Part shown: positions 35,890 to 44,869 of the stretch, piece after piece
How positions within the stretch are numbered: position 1 is the stretch's first letter
Layout of the letters: each line of letters begins with the position of its first letter
Origin: Tardiphaga sp. P9-11
GTDB lineage: Bacteria > Pseudomonadota > Alphaproteobacteria > Rhizobiales > Xanthobacteraceae
DNA: 64,000 bases
NCBI RefSeq assembly: GCF_008329525.1
Contig: NZ_NPKQ01000010.1
Location: 62,001 to 126,000 of the forward strand
Reading direction: 5' to 3'
Made by a program: the position numbers and the translations under genes
The notes under the pieces: generated by a model
Told to the model about the DNA's origin: nothing
Database searches by the model: none
The model's input: only the letters and a program-made list of their open reading frames with translations

Positions 35890-36813
35890 ATGTCCACCTT
35901 TGTCCCACGCCGTAGTCTGCCGCCGCTGAATGCGGTCCGCGCCTTCGAGGCTGCCGCCCGTCTCGGCAGTCTGAAGGAGGCGGCCGTCGAGCTTAGCGTG
36001 ACGCATGGCGCCGTCAGTCAGCAGATCCGACTGTTGGAAGACTGGTTGGGTGCTCCGGCGCTGTTTCGGCGCTCGGTCCGACGGGTCGTACTGACGCCTG
36101 CTGGCGCCGCACTGCTGGCCGAATTCGGGCCGGCCCTCGATCGCATTTCGGCTGCCGTGCAGCAGCATCGCACCAGACGGCATGACGCGCCGTCCATCGT
36201 GCTGCATGTCAACGCGCTCGCGACCTTCAGTCTGCGATGGCTGTTACGACGCATGGGCGCTTTTCGGAGCGAGCATCCCGACATCGAGGTCCGTTTGAGT
36301 ACGTCGAACGAGACGATCGACGCTCTGGCCGAGCCGTTCGACGTCGTGATCAGAGGAGGGCCGGACACCTTTCCCGGCTACACGTCGCGTTTCCTTTTCG
36401 GGGAACGACGGCTGCCGGTGTGCAGTCCGGCCATTCTGGATCGGGCGCCGTTGACCGACATCCGCGATCTATCGCGCCATACGCTGCTTCATGTCTCGTC
36501 GATGGCGCGACTTTGGCGCGACTGGCTGGCTGAAGCCGGCGAGCCCGCCCTTCGCCCGGAGGCATCTCTGACCTTCGATCATTTCTACCTGACCATACAG
36601 GCAGCGATCGATGGACTCGGTGTGGCGATGGGTCCGACCGCGCTGGTCGCCGATGATCTCGCGGCCGGGCGATTGATAACGCCATTTCCGGACATCAGTC
36701 TCTCGGCACGCAGCTACTTCGCCTATCTACCGGAAGCGCGACGAACCGATCCACATATCGCCGTGTTCTGCGATTGGCTCGAGCAACAAGGCCGCGATCT
36801 CGTCCGCAACTAG
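35890..36813 (+). CDS. LysR-family regulator (GcvA type)
   Basis: The 307-residue protein has an N-terminal winged HTH (LNAVRAFEAAARLGSLKEAAVELSVTHGAVSQQIRLLEDWLG) and a periplasmic-binding-like effector domain. PLPPLNAVRAFEAAAR-type starts and the HGAVSQQI recognition helix place it in the GcvA-like subgroup. It is divergent from the MFS-SDR operon and most likely controls it. The block from 33.6 to 36.83 kb interrupts GTA tail gene remnants and may have been inserted as a unit. Confidence 0.9.
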   Translation: MSTFVPRRSLPPLNAVRAFEAAARLGSLKEAAVELSVTHGAVSQQIRLLEDWLGAPALFRRSVRRVVLTPAGAALLAEFGPALDRISAAVQQHRTRRHDAPSIVLHVNALATFSLRWLLRRMGAFRSEHPDIEVRLSTSNETIDALAEPFDVVIRGGPDTFPGYTSRFLFGERRLPVCSPAILDRAPLTDIRDLSRHTLLHVSSMARLWRDWLAEAGEPALRPEASLTFDHFYLTIQAAIDGLGVAMGPTALVADDLAAGRLITPFPDISLSARSYFAYLPEARRTDPHIAVFCDWLEQQGRDLVRN

Positions 36814-36874
36814 GCGTCGACGACCGTGATCGCTTCGATTCCATGAACCAATCGGGCAATGCGGGAGCGACGAT

Positions 36875-37104
36875 GCCGATCAGGGCGCTCGTCGGCGGCG
36901 CTCCGATTGCGAACGGCTTGCTGGCGTTATTCGTCCACCTTTCGTGCGGCGGATTCCGTGAGCCAAGGCGCCCCTTTTTCGCCGCCTGGCAATAGCGTCG
37001 CTGCGCTGGCCGGCGACTGCACTACTTCGTCACAAGGCTCCTTATCATGATGATCACACTCATCACCCGCGCTGCTCTCGTCACCGAGGCGCGGGGCTGG
37101 ATCG
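36875..37104 (+). repeat. Direct repeat copy 1, with g14 (NlpC/P60) 5' fragment
   Basis: About 230 bases are nearly the same as 39974-40205. They end with the first 19 or so codons of the GTA g14 peptidase (ATG 37047 or 37050, LITRAALVTEARGWI) and then stop matching. This copy is a truncated g14 5' end. The two copies flank the diguanylate cyclase/PilZ block, which points to a duplication accompanying its insertion. Confidence 0.7.
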
Positions 37105-37283
37105 CGTCGTTACGCTGCTGTGCAACAATATGTCGGCTATCGGATATAGCGGATCGGGTAAGCGGTCCGCCCGGCAGATTTAAGAGTTCCCAACCCAATA
37201 AGATTGTAGATTTCACAGCGCATTAACGCGTCAATGGAAGGGTGATCCGTCACTGTATTCCTTGCGAACAGATTAAGGCGCCG

Positions 37284-39194
37284 ATGAGCTCCGCCCACCG
37301 AAAACGCGCGGCCCTGCATTTGCCGATTTGGGCTGCCGTTTTTCTAACGCTGGTTTGCGTGGCGATTCTCGGCCTGAGTAGCTGGCGGGAATGGTCCGCG
37401 CGGGACGTTGAGCTAAAAAATACAGACATCGACACGGCGAACCTTGCGCAGTCGCTTGCGCAACACGCTGACGATACATTCGAACTAGCCGACAACGTCG
37501 TCACTGGTCTCGTCCATCGGCTTGGGATCGATGGCGATGGTCCTGAAGCGATCGCGCGGCTTCAAACTTTCATCGATCTTCGCAAACCCACCCTGGGTCG
37601 TATCCGCGGCCTGTTTGTATATGACGAGACCGGGCGTTGGCTCGCAACGACCGAATCGGTGAATCTGAACGGTCTGAACAACAGCGACCGGGATTATTTT
37701 CGCTATCACGCTCAATCGGCGGACCGCGGGATGCTCATCGGTCGGCCTGTCAAAAGCCGTTCCGGCGGACAGTGGATCATTACCGCCTCAAAGCGCTTCA
37801 ATCATCCTGACGGCAGATTTGCGGGCGTCGTTCTGGCCACCGTTGACGTTTCATATTTCACGCAGTTCTTCAACAAGTTCACCATCGGACAGAAGGGCGC
37901 AATTTCTCTCCTGAGTTCGGATGGCATCATGCTGGCGCGGAGCCCCGATGATGGGACCTATGTCGGGCGGGATTTGTCGAGCACGCCTCTCTTTAAAGAG
38001 CGTACCAAGCGTCCAGCGTCGGGGACATACTATTTCAGATCGCCCCTGGATGGGGTTCAACGGCTGAGCTTCTACAAGACAAGCGATCATTTTCCTCTGA
38101 TGGTTCTGGCCACCAAAGCCGAAGATGAGGTGCTGGCTTCGTGGCGCAGGGATGCGGCCGTGCGAATGATGTTCGTCGTCGCACTACTTCTGATTATTGC
38201 CGTGATCGGCTTTTTCTTCATAAGGCAATTGCAAGCGCGTCAACGGATGGCCGCCGAACTTGAAGCCAAAGAGGCCGATTTCCGTCTGCTTGCGGAGGAG
38301 TCCAGCGACATGGTGACCCGCATTGGAATGGATGAACGCATTCATTACGTGTCGCCGTCATCGAGTCGGGTGGTGGGCTGGGCACCGGAACAGCTGATGG
38401 GGACGCCGGCGCTGGCGGGCGTGAACACCGAAGATCTCCCCCGGGTAAAGGCGCTGGTGGCTGCCTTGAAGCGTGGCGACCAACAAGACGCTCGGATCGT
38501 CTATCGCAGTCGTCATCGTGAGCGATCGGAGATATGGATCGAATCCACCATGCGCGTCACCAAGGGCTATGAAACGGGTGAGATAAACGGGGTCGTTGCG
38601 ATTTCGCGCGATATGACGGAGCATAAAGACCTTGAGCGGAAGTTGGCATCGCTCGCGACTTTGGATGGCCTGACCGGAATTGCCAATCGTCGACATTTCG
38701 ACGAGCATCTGGAGAGGGAATGGGCAAGGGCACGACGCGACGGCACTCCGTTGTCACTGCTAATGATCGACGTCGATCAATTCAAAAAATACAATGATCG
38801 ATACGGACATCAGGCTGGAGACGCTTGCCTGCAGTCCGTTGCGCAGGCGCTGGCCGCGCAGGTTCGACGGCCTGCCGACCTGGCCGCAAGATACGGCGGA
38901 GAGGAGTTTGTTCTGCTTTTGCCGGATACTGATCGCGCGGGATGTGAACTGATAAGCAGCAAGATTCGGGACTCCCTTGCTGCTATCGGCATTGATCACG
39001 AGTTGAACCTTCCATCCCAAAAAGTGACGGTAAGCATCGGTGGTGCGATAGCTGCCCTCCAGGACGCGAAAGCGTCGAGTTCGTCGCTGGTCGAGGCCGC
39101 GGATCGAGCACTGTATGCTGCGAAGGATGAGGGGCGCGATCGACTGGTGATGTCGGGACGTGTGATAGAGTTGTCCAAGGGAAGGATTGCCTGA
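37284..39194 (+). CDS. Cache-PAS-GGDEF diguanylate cyclase
   Basis: The 636-residue protein has a membrane helix (LPIWAAVFLTLVCVAILGLSSW). A periplasmic sensory domain of about 250 residues (dCache/PDC type, with RGLFVYDETGRWLATTE) follows, then a second membrane helix (AVRMMFVVALLLIIAVIGFFFI). A PAS domain (EESSDMVTRIGMDERIHYVSPSSSRVVGW) and a GGDEF domain complete it. Active-site residues are intact in ARYGGEEFVLLLP, and DVDQFKKYNDRYGH is complete, so it should be an active cyclase responding to an external small molecule. A frameshifted PilZ gene, a c-di-GMP receptor type, follows at 39323. Confidence 0.92.
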   Translation: MSSAHRKRAALHLPIWAAVFLTLVCVAILGLSSWREWSARDVELKNTDIDTANLAQSLAQHADDTFELADNVVTGLVHRLGIDGDGPEAIARLQTFIDLRKPTLGRIRGLFVYDETGRWLATTESVNLNGLNNSDRDYFRYHAQSADRGMLIGRPVKSRSGGQWIITASKRFNHPDGRFAGVVLATVDVSYFTQFFNKFTIGQKGAISLLSSDGIMLARSPDDGTYVGRDLSSTPLFKERTKRPASGTYYFRSPLDGVQRLSFYKTSDHFPLMVLATKAEDEVLASWRRDAAVRMMFVVALLLIIAVIGFFFIRQLQARQRMAAELEAKEADFRLLAEESSDMVTRIGMDERIHYVSPSSSRVVGWAPEQLMGTPALAGVNTEDLPRVKALVAALKRGDQQDARIVYRSRHRERSEIWIESTMRVTKGYETGEINGVVAISRDMTEHKDLERKLASLATLDGLTGIANRRHFDEHLEREWARARRDGTPLSLLMIDVDQFKKYNDRYGHQAGDACLQSVAQALAAQVRRPADLAARYGGEEFVLLLPDTDRAGCELISSKIRDSLAAIGIDHELNLPSQKVTVSIGGAIAALQDAKASSSSLVEAADRALYAAKDEGRDRLVMSGRVIELSKGRIA

Positions 39195-39322
39195 GGCCTC
39201 TGGAACCATGAAGACGCCAAACGGTCAAGTATGACGGAAAAATCGGCGCCTTCGTAGTTCTACCAAGTAGCGGTTTGAGAGATCTCTATCGGTTTCTTAG
39301 CGATTTGCTGTACTGTCGAAAG

Positions 39323-39564
39323 ATGGTCGAAACTCGTAGCGCACCCCGCCACCGCGTTTTGAAAGCAGGAACGATCGAGTTCGGCGGCGGTGCGATCGAC
39401 TGCGTGGTCCGCAACCTGTCCGCTACCGGCGCGGCGTTAGAAATATCCAGCCAAGTTGGGATACCTGAAAAATTCGCACTAGTTGTGACGGACTGCATTT
39501 ACGTTGCGAAGTTGTGTGGCGAAAAGGCTACCGAATTGGCGTCAGGTTCGGCCAGGTGCCGTGA
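39323..39564 (+). pseudogene. PilZ-domain protein with C-terminal frameshift
   Basis: From ATG 39323 the frame reads MVETRSAPRHRVLKAGTIEF, DCVVRNLSATGAALEISSQVGIP, which is a PilZ domain with the RxxxR and (N)xSxxG c-di-GMP motifs. Near 39505 the expected C-terminal strand continues only in another frame: CEVVWRKGYRIGVRFGQVP, stop at 39564. In the first frame it becomes unrelated sequence ending near 39592. The frameshift removes one or two strands. The gene is either a pseudogene or carries a sequencing error. It sits just behind a diguanylate cyclase. Confidence 0.75.
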
Positions 39565-39767
39565 CAGCGCTAAATGCCTACCACTGAAGTGACACTTCGA
39601 AGTGATCTGCGAACCGCCAGGTAACCTAACGTCAATCGCTGTTCCTACCGGCATATAGCCTCGTTTCGCTGCGACGCGAAATTTGGTCTTCTATCGGGGC
39701 ACAGTGGACCTAGAGGGCCGTCTGCCCGGCGGGTTAATGGGTGCACGAACTCAACCGATTGGAATAC

Positions 39768-39972
39768 TCAATCCTTGCGCAGGAATGTGTAGTCTGCCGA
39801 ATAGGGCACGCGGAGAACTGCCCGCATCGTCGCTGGGGCCGGCGGCGACGCGCCATTGGTATTGATGTGCTGATCACGTCGACGCGTGCAAGCTTGCCGT
39901 TACCGTTGTCATGCTGCTCCGTGACCGTGAGTTTCAGCCACGAGATATCACTTTCGGTTTTTGCCGGGGCGC
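39768..39972 (-). pseudogene. DUF3455-like secreted protein, decayed C-terminal fragment
   Basis: Two minus-strand frames give SDISWLKLTVTEQHDNGNGKLARVDVIST and then, after a frameshift, NTNGASPPAPATMRAVLRVPYSADYTFLRKD with a stop at 39768. This order matches the C-terminal half of DUF3455 proteins. The N-terminal half is missing exactly where the 230-base repeat begins (39974), so the break is probably a recombination junction. Confidence 0.55.
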
Positions 39973-39973
39973 G

Positions 39974-40205
39974 GCCGATCAGGGCACTTGTCGGCGGCTC
40001 TCCGGCTCCGAACGGCTTGCTGGCGTTATTCGTCCACCTTTGGTGCGGCGGATTCCATGAGCCAGGGCTCTCCCTTTTCGCCGCCTGCAAGAGCGTCGCC
40101 GCTGGCCGGCGACTGCATTGCTTCGTCACAAGGCTCCTTACCATGACGACCGCACTCATCACCCGGGCTGTTCTCGTCACCGAGGCGCGCGACTGGATCG
40201 GCACG
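39974..40205 (+). repeat. Direct repeat copy 2, upstream of intact g14
   Basis: This segment matches 36875-37104 with scattered differences and small indels. It covers about 170 bases of leader plus the first codons of the g14-type peptidase, which continues intact here. The part CTTCGTCACAAGGCTCCTT just before the start codon resembles a dispersed intergenic repeat of this bacterial group, and a third version is at 45773. Confidence 0.65.
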
Positions 40206-40586
40206 CGCTATCAGCATCAGGCGTCGCTCAAGGGCGTCGGATGCGATTGCCTCGGCCTCGTGCGTGGCGTCTGGCGTTATTGCGTTGGCGATGAGCCGGA
40301 AACACCGCCGCCTTACGCGCCGGACTGGGCGGAGGCACGAGGGGAGGAGGCGCTGGCGCAGGCGGCGTTGCGTCATCTGGTGCCCATCGCGTTGAATGAG
40401 GTCGGTGCTGGCGACGTGTTGCTATTTCGCTGGCGCGACGGCTTCGTCGCCAAACACGCGGCGATTGCGAGCGGCGATGGCACGATGATCCACGCCCATG
40501 ACGGCGCCGCCGTGTGCGAGGTGGCGCTGACGCCGTGGTGGCGACGTCGTCTGGCCTATGCGTTCCGGTTTCCCGGAGTGAGCTGA
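40143..40586 (+). CDS. GTA g14-like NlpC/P60 cell-wall peptidase
   Basis: The 147-residue protein has a catalytic Cys in GVGCDCLGLVRGVW and His in KHAAIASG, with a third polar residue in MIHAHDGAAV. It matches the phage/GTA NlpC family that cuts peptides in murein for DNA delivery. Start MTTALITRAVLVTEARDWIGT is typical. The stop is followed by GAGCTGATG, the sequence that leads into g15 at 45.96 kb. Here g15 is replaced by a LysR gene, so the cluster was cut at exactly this junction. The gene itself looks intact. Confidence 0.88.
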   Translation: MTTALITRAVLVTEARDWIGTRYQHQASLKGVGCDCLGLVRGVWRYCVGDEPETPPPYAPDWAEARGEEALAQAALRHLVPIALNEVGAGDVLLFRWRDGFVAKHAAIASGDGTMIHAHDGAAVCEVALTPWWRRRLAYAFRFPGVS

Positions 40587-40611
40587 TGCTGGATGTATTG
40601 TATTGAAGTCA

Positions 40612-41532
40612 TCACTTGCGGACTGCGTTTCCGGATGCATCTTCATTCATCGCGACATGGCCCTGTACAAGGGTCGCGAATGATTTCTGGGCGTCATATC
40701 GGTCGCTGTCGGCTTTCCAGACACAGTGCGTTTCCGAAAAGACATTCCCGCCTTTCAGCGGAAGAAGGACAACACCCGCAATATGCGCGGATGTCATGGC
40801 GCGCGGAACAAGTGCGACGCCAAGACCGTGGGCGACGGCCGAGATCACGCTGACCCAATGCCGCACCTCATGAATGACCGTCGGCGAGAAGCCAGAGGAC
40901 TGACAGGCCTCCAGGATGGAATTGAAATAGGCCGGCGACGCCGAGCGACCGAACAGGATGAATTCCTCGGCCGCCAGTTTTTCGAGCTGGACGGAGCGCT
41001 TGGTGGCATAGGGATGACCGCTCGGGAGACAGGCAAGAAGTGGCTCCCGGCAGAAGCGAAACCCGTCAAGACCATCGGGCGTCTCCAGACCGTTGATAAA
41101 TCCGAAATCGATCTCATCGCGTTTGAGGGCAACGATCTGCTCGGCCGTACTGAGTTCCTGCAACCGCAACTCAATGCCGGGATGCAGCTTTCGGAACGAT
41201 CGAATGATCGCAGGCAGTCCGCGATAAAGGGTCGAGCCACCAAAGCCGACGCGCAACAATCCGCCCTTCTCGTCGTCGACCGCTCGCACGAAGTCGCGAA
41301 CCTCTTCGACGCGACGCAGCAGAAAAGTCGCCTCGGACTGAAGTGCGCGACCCGCAACCGTCAGCTCGACATTGCGGCTGTTGCGTTGAAAGAGCTTGGT
41401 GCCAAGGCTTTCCTCGAGCTGCCTGATGGCCAGACTGAGCGGCGGTTGAGAGATGGACAGTCGCTGTGCAGCGCGCCGGAAATGGCGTTCCTCGGCCAGA
41501 ACCAGAAAATACCGCAGCAAACGCAGTTCCAT
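40612..41532 (-). CDS. LysR-family regulator
   Basis: This 306-residue protein has an N-terminal HTH (MELRLLRYFLVLAEERHFRRAAQRLSISQPPLSLAIRQLEESLG) and a BenM/CatM-like effector domain (RVGFGGSTLYRGLPAIIRSF). GGAG at good spacing supports ATG 41532 over 41568. It is divergent from a TctC-type binding protein and an acyl-CoA dehydrogenase and probably regulates them in response to an aromatic or organic acid. The 119-base intergenic region would hold its operator. Confidence 0.9.
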   Translation of the reverse strand: MELRLLRYFLVLAEERHFRRAAQRLSISQPPLSLAIRQLEESLGTKLFQRNSRNVELTVAGRALQSEATFLLRRVEEVRDFVRAVDDEKGGLLRVGFGGSTLYRGLPAIIRSFRKLHPGIELRLQELSTAEQIVALKRDEIDFGFINGLETPDGLDGFRFCREPLLACLPSGHPYATKRSVQLEKLAAEEFILFGRSASPAYFNSILEACQSSGFSPTVIHEVRHWVSVISAVAHGLGVALVPRAMTSAHIAGVVLLPLKGGNVFSETHCVWKADSDRYDAQKSFATLVQGHVAMNEDASGNAVRK

Positions 41533-41651
41533 CCCGATCTCCGTAGATTGATATGTTTTGTGGATCAATCAATACCAAATAGTATTGGACGCTATCGGTC
41601 CGCCGCGGTCAACTGACGCCCGGAAAGCAAAAAATTTCGGGAGGACATCGC

Positions 41652-42635
41652 ATGAAGCTACGGAGGATGGCTGGTTCGGCCATGTCGGTGGCTGCTGTCA
41701 GCTTCGCCATCGCGTGCAGCTCGGCAGCGAGAGCCGAATATCCGGATCGCCCCGTCAAACTCATTGTCCCCTTCGCCGCGGGCGGCCCCACCGATGCGCT
41801 GGCCCGCAATCTCGCCGAAGGACTACGCGTCCAGCTCAAGCAGACGGTGGTTGTTGAAAACAAGGGCGGAGCCGGCGCCAATATCGGCGCCGAATACACC
41901 GCCAATTCGCCAGCCGACGGCTACACCTTGATGTTCGGAACCTCGGGACCTCTGGCCATCAATGTCAGCCTCTACAGAAAACTCAACTACGACCCGATCA
42001 AGAGTTTCGATCCCGTCATCATGCTCGGCAAACTTCCCAACGTGCTGTCCGCAGGCCCGGGATTGCCGGTCAAGGACCTCAAGGAACTGATCGCCTATGC
42101 CAAGGCCGGCAACAAGCTGAACTATTCGTCGTCAGGCGTCGGCGCATCGACGCATCTGTCGGGAATTCTGTTTAATTCGGAAGCCGGCATTGATCTGCAA
42201 CACGTTTCGTATCGTGGCGCCGCACCAGCGATGACCGATCTGCTCGGCGGACAAGTCCCGCTCAGTTTCTCGGACGTCTACTCGTCCGCTCCGCACATCA
42301 AGTCCGGGGCGATCCGCGCGATCGGTGTCACGACACGCGAGCGCACGCCGTTGCTTCCCGACGTGCCCACGCTCGATGAGCTTGGCCTCAAAGGCTTTGA
42401 CGTCAGTGTCTTCTTTGGAATTGTCGTTCCGAAGGGAACGCCGCCCGAGGTCATTGCCACGCTCAACGCCGCATTCCGGGAGGCCATCAAGGATCCTGCC
42501 ATCAAGGCTGCCATGGATCAGCAAGGCATTATCCCGGCCCAGTCGTCCACCCCAGCCTATCTGGCCGAGTTCATGGCATCGGAAACCCTTCACTGGCGCA
42601 GCGTTCTCACGCAGGTCGGATTCGAACAGCAGTAA
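41652..42635 (+). CDS. TctC/Bug-family periplasmic solute-binding protein
   Basis: The 327-residue protein has a signal peptide (SAMSVAAVSFAIACSSAARA, cleavage near AEYPDRP). The Bug-family signature YPDRPVKLIVPFAAGGPTDALARNLAEGL follows, then NIGAEYTANSPADGYTLMFGT. Bug proteins bind carboxylates in the periplasm; a TctAB permease is not encoded nearby, which is common for orphan Bug proteins. It is transcribed with the acyl-CoA dehydrogenase 26 bases downstream and is probably controlled by the divergent LysR protein. Confidence 0.92.
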   Translation: MKLRRMAGSAMSVAAVSFAIACSSAARAEYPDRPVKLIVPFAAGGPTDALARNLAEGLRVQLKQTVVVENKGGAGANIGAEYTANSPADGYTLMFGTSGPLAINVSLYRKLNYDPIKSFDPVIMLGKLPNVLSAGPGLPVKDLKELIAYAKAGNKLNYSSSGVGASTHLSGILFNSEAGIDLQHVSYRGAAPAMTDLLGGQVPLSFSDVYSSAPHIKSGAIRAIGVTTRERTPLLPDVPTLDELGLKGFDVSVFFGIVVPKGTPPEVIATLNAAFREAIKDPAIKAAMDQQGIIPAQSSTPAYLAEFMASETLHWRSVLTQVGFEQQ

Positions 42636-42661
42636 GAAAAATTCAGAAAAGAGATATCGAC

Positions 42662-44467
42662 ATGAACTATCAGCATCCCCCGTCCAATTTCGCCGCGCCG
42701 ACAGAGCAACTGGCCAGCCGCGAGGCCACAGCCGAGCGCTCGAACAAGCTTGCGCCGGACTGTGCCGGCAGCAACTTCTTTGAAATGGACCACAATCTGC
42801 AGGCCTTGCTGCTGCAGTATATCGACGCCGCGCTGCTGGATCACATCCGTCCGCATCTCGACAGTCTCGGCGAACTGTGCGGCAACGAGCTCCACGATCT
42901 GGCCGACGCTTCCGAACGGCACCCGCCCGTCTTGCGGCAACGCGATCGATACGGGCGCGATGATGAAACGGTGGAGTATCACCCCGCATATCAACGCATG
43001 GAAGAAATCGCCTATGCGCGCTACGGCATCCACGCCATGTCGTATCGGCCGGGGGTGCTTGGCTGGCCGACGAAGCTTCCGCCGATCGTCAAATACGTCT
43101 TCCAGTACATTTTCTCGCAGACCGAATTCGGATTGATGTGCCCGGTCAACATCGCCGGCAGTTCGTCAGAACTCATTCGCCGATACGGAAGCGACGAGGT
43201 TCGCACCCGCTTCGTCGACCGCATGCTGTCGCAGGATATGAGCCAGCTGTACCGTGCGGCGCAGTTCATGACGGAAAAGGCTGGCGGCTCCGATGTTGGC
43301 GCAGCCGAGCTGGTGGCCGCCCGGGACGGCGAAAACTGGCGGCTGTGGGGCGAAAAATGGTTCTGCTCCAATGTCAGCGGAGACGTGGTCGTTGTGCTGG
43401 CAAGGCCCGAAGGGGCCCAGGCTGGCGGCAAGGGGCTTGGCCTGTTCGCCATGCCGAAGTATCTCGCGGATGGTACGCGTAACGCCTATCGGGTTGTCCG
43501 CATCAAGGACAAGCTCGGCAGCAAGTCGATGGCCAGCGGTGAAATCCGGTTGGAGGGCGCGGTTGCCTACCAGCTGGGCGATCTCAACCGCGGGCTCAAG
43601 CAGATGCTGGAGATGGTCAATTCGAGCCGGGTCTCGCATCTCGCACGCGCTGCCGGAATGATGCGGCGCTGCCTCAATGAAGCAATGGTTGCCACCCGCA
43701 ACAGAAACGCATTCGGCAAGAGCGTCATCGACCATCCCCTGATGCGCCGGCAGTTGCTGAAACTGATGGTGCCGACCGAGCAGGCGTTGTCAGCACTGCT
43801 GTTCACGGCGTCGGTCTCGGCCAACGAGGACCAGCCGGATGCACAGAAGATTCTGCGGATCATGACGCCGATCTGCAAGTATCGCACTTGCAGGGACAAT
43901 GTGACGGTCGCGACCGGATCAATGGAGGCCCGCGGCGGCAACGGCTATATCGAGGATTGGCCGAACGCAAAGCTCGTTCGTGACGCGCATCTCGGCGTGT
44001 TGTGGGACGGCACGAGCAACATCAATGCGCTCGATGCCATCCACCGATCGATCAAGAAGGAGAAGGCGCATCTTGTCCTTCAGCAGGATCTTGAGACCCG
44101 CCTCAAGCGAGCGGACGGCCTTCCAGGCCAGTTCCGGACCCGCCTCGAAAACGGCGTGCGACAGGCCTTTGCCTTTGCGGCCGAAATCGCCGCCGAGCCG
44201 GACAACGAACGGTTCTGCCGTCTCGCGGCCGGTCAGTTGTATCACGCGGTCACCATGGTGCTTCTGGTCGAGGAGGGACTGCGCGCTGCAGCGACAGGCG
44301 GCGATGCGCGGCGCCTTCTGCTGGCGCGCTTCGTTCTCGAGCATCGATTGCAGAACAACGCACCACTCAACATCGCCTCGTTGAAGTGGGAAGAAGAGGC
44401 CATCGACCTGCTGCTCAACGATGGTCCGGTATCGCTCGACAAGGCCACCACGCTGCTTGTTGCCTGA
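42662..44467 (+). CDS. Acyl-CoA dehydrogenase
   Basis: This 601-residue flavoprotein of the long acyl-CoA dehydrogenase type has an extended N-terminal domain. The FAD/substrate strand reads YRAAQFMTEKAGGSDVGAAE, the middle domain LWGEKWFCSNVSGDVVVVLARPEG. The C-terminal helical domain has NRNAFGKSVIDHPLMRRQL and ARGGNGYIEDWPNAKLVRDAHLGVLWDGTSNI. The Glu in the GYIE segment is near the usual catalytic-base region of several subfamilies. It resembles the AidB/DUF-extended type rather than short fatty-acyl enzymes. Linked to a Bug protein and LysR, it may oxidise a CoA-activated imported acid. Confidence 0.9.
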   Translation: MNYQHPPSNFAAPTEQLASREATAERSNKLAPDCAGSNFFEMDHNLQALLLQYIDAALLDHIRPHLDSLGELCGNELHDLADASERHPPVLRQRDRYGRDDETVEYHPAYQRMEEIAYARYGIHAMSYRPGVLGWPTKLPPIVKYVFQYIFSQTEFGLMCPVNIAGSSSELIRRYGSDEVRTRFVDRMLSQDMSQLYRAAQFMTEKAGGSDVGAAELVAARDGENWRLWGEKWFCSNVSGDVVVVLARPEGAQAGGKGLGLFAMPKYLADGTRNAYRVVRIKDKLGSKSMASGEIRLEGAVAYQLGDLNRGLKQMLEMVNSSRVSHLARAAGMMRRCLNEAMVATRNRNAFGKSVIDHPLMRRQLLKLMVPTEQALSALLFTASVSANEDQPDAQKILRIMTPICKYRTCRDNVTVATGSMEARGGNGYIEDWPNAKLVRDAHLGVLWDGTSNINALDAIHRSIKKEKAHLVLQQDLETRLKRADGLPGQFRTRLENGVRQAFAFAAEIAAEPDNERFCRLAAGQLYHAVTMVLLVEEGLRAAATGGDARRLLLARFVLEHRLQNNAPLNIASLKWEEEAIDLLLNDGPVSLDKATTLLVA

Positions 44468-44486
44468 CGGCCGGGGGCCGAACATC

Positions 44487-44513
44487 GAGGGGATCGCACG
44501 ACGCGCTCCCCTC
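44487..44513 (+). terminator. Hairpin after the acyl-CoA dehydrogenase gene
   Basis: A 7-base perfect stem (GAGGGGA and TCCCCTC) with a 13-base loop lies 20 bases after the stop codon. No T-run follows, so it is a weak or Rho-assisted terminator at best. Confidence 0.35.
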
Positions 44514-44869
44514 CGTTGAATGGTGTTCGATCGTTCTCTGTTTCACCGAACGCTGGTCCTTCCGGGTTCGGTAGGATGGCGCGGTGGGACGGGCGGCCTG
44601 CAGTTGGCAGCCCCAATGCAGGCGAATTCGCTTCGTCACTTATACCGTCCGCGACCTTCACATATGGATTTCCTATATCGCAATGGCCATGTTCTTCTTG
44701 CCGCTTCAACTCTGAGGGAGGTTGCGCCGACCCAGGTGTATGATCCGTATTTTTTCCGGCGTCGCCCAATGCAGCTGTGCATGCCGGATTCTATCGGGCT
44801 GGGATTGCAATCTGGCTGATTCAATTCGTGCGACGCGTTGTTACCGAACACCAAACGGGAGATGAACCG

